From assembly GCF_002078875.1 (NCBI RefSeq), contig NC_034414.1, forward strand, positions 8,355,993 to 8,419,992: 64,000 nt of DNA, read 5' to 3'. Position numbers and translations under genes: made by a program. Below the pieces are notes generated by a model. That model did not search any database, had not been told where the DNA came from, and saw nothing but the letters and a program-made list of their open reading frames with translations. The DNA is from Numida meleagris. Its lineage: Eukaryota > Chordata > Aves > Galliformes > Numididae. Below are positions 63,565-64,000 of this stretch, in pieces. Each line of letters starts with the position of its first letter. Position 1 is the first letter of the stretch.

Positions 63565-64000
63565 TCTGGTCTGTTTATTATCTCAATTGTGATAGTTCTA
63601 AATGCAAAATAAACCTGATTTTAAACAATCTTTATATTTGTTAGCCATTCTGCTGTTAGGAATAGAATACCTTGCTGTTAAAAAATGCAGCTCTTTTTTG
63701 TTTGATGAAACAGAAGTTCCACAATGTACAGAAACATGACAAACAAGTTGGGAAAGACAAAATTATGTTCAGTGCCAGTTCCAGGAAGACTTCTGGCATG
63801 TGGAGGTTTTGTTATGTTGGAATTTGCTCAGGGCATTACATGACCAACATGTCTTTTTCTGAACAAAGAACAAAAGAAAAACGTAAGGATTTTAATAGCA
63901 TAGGAATTAAAGTTCTAATTCATACTGCAGAACTTGACACTGTGCTTGGATAATGAGATCGTTTAACTTAGAAGAAATAATTGTGTATTCTAAAGGTGAA

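Larger units (their letters stand above)
57634..64000. other. Unique AT-rich non-coding block to the window end
   Basis: No gene was recognised. It includes an A20 tract beside a TAATTA cluster (59361-59471), an interrupted repeat (60162-60287), a short tandem duplication (61892-61938), a GC-richer patch (63010-63530) and an (AATA)n microsatellite (63549-63564). The 129- and 89-codon frames at 63.0-63.5 kb overlap in different frames without recognisable motifs. Confidence 0.5.

Noticed and set aside
1..64000. CRISPR arrays, tRNA/rRNA genes, operons, phage or plasmid modules
   Set aside because: No spaced direct repeats, no tRNA A/B-box pairs, no bacterial-type gene arrangement. The repeat content is that of a bird genome.

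Overview
The window looks like ordinary non-coding DNA from a bird nuclear genome. The main evidence is ten fragments of CR1 LINE retrotransposons. Most keep a recognisable avian CR1 3' end: the 'ccttccaaccca' segment followed by ATTCTATG-type repeats, or its reverse complement. There is also one solo LTR-like element of a type I recall from bird genomes. The rest is AT-rich, stop-dense sequence with simple repeats. There are no operons, ribosome binding sites, phage or plasmid genes, and I see no bacterial features.

Layout. 1-2.9 kb is unique sequence. 2.9-3.5 kb holds the LTR-like element. 4.8-5.65 kb is a minus-strand CR1 that retains the C-terminal part of the reverse transcriptase ORF. 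Plus-strand CR1 fragments lie at 8.5-8.9, 12.4-12.7 and 24.9-25.3 kb. Minus-strand CR1 fragments lie at 33.2, 36.2-36.9, 43.6-44.05, 50.3-50.7, 51.9-52.1 and 57.5-57.6 kb. Between them is unique sequence with short homopolymers and microsatellites, an interrupted repeat around 60.2 kb, two short tandem duplications (54.98 and 61.9 kb) and a somewhat GC-richer patch at 63.0-63.5 kb.

I found no protein-coding gene, tRNA, rRNA or known ncRNA that I can defend. The longest open frames are CR1 coding remnants or frames antisense to CR1. The window is best read as a large intron or an intergenic desert on an AT-rich chromosome. One short region (22904-23002) has a good splice-acceptor context and an open 33-codon frame. 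It is reported only as a hypothesis.

The two observations I consider most worth checking are these. First, two inverted CR1 copies 27 kb apart share 216 bp with no difference visible to me, while the flanking CR1 sequence has clearly diverged, which suggests gene conversion. Second, the strand polarity of long homopolymers switches from mostly T-runs to mostly A-runs at about 41-46 kb.
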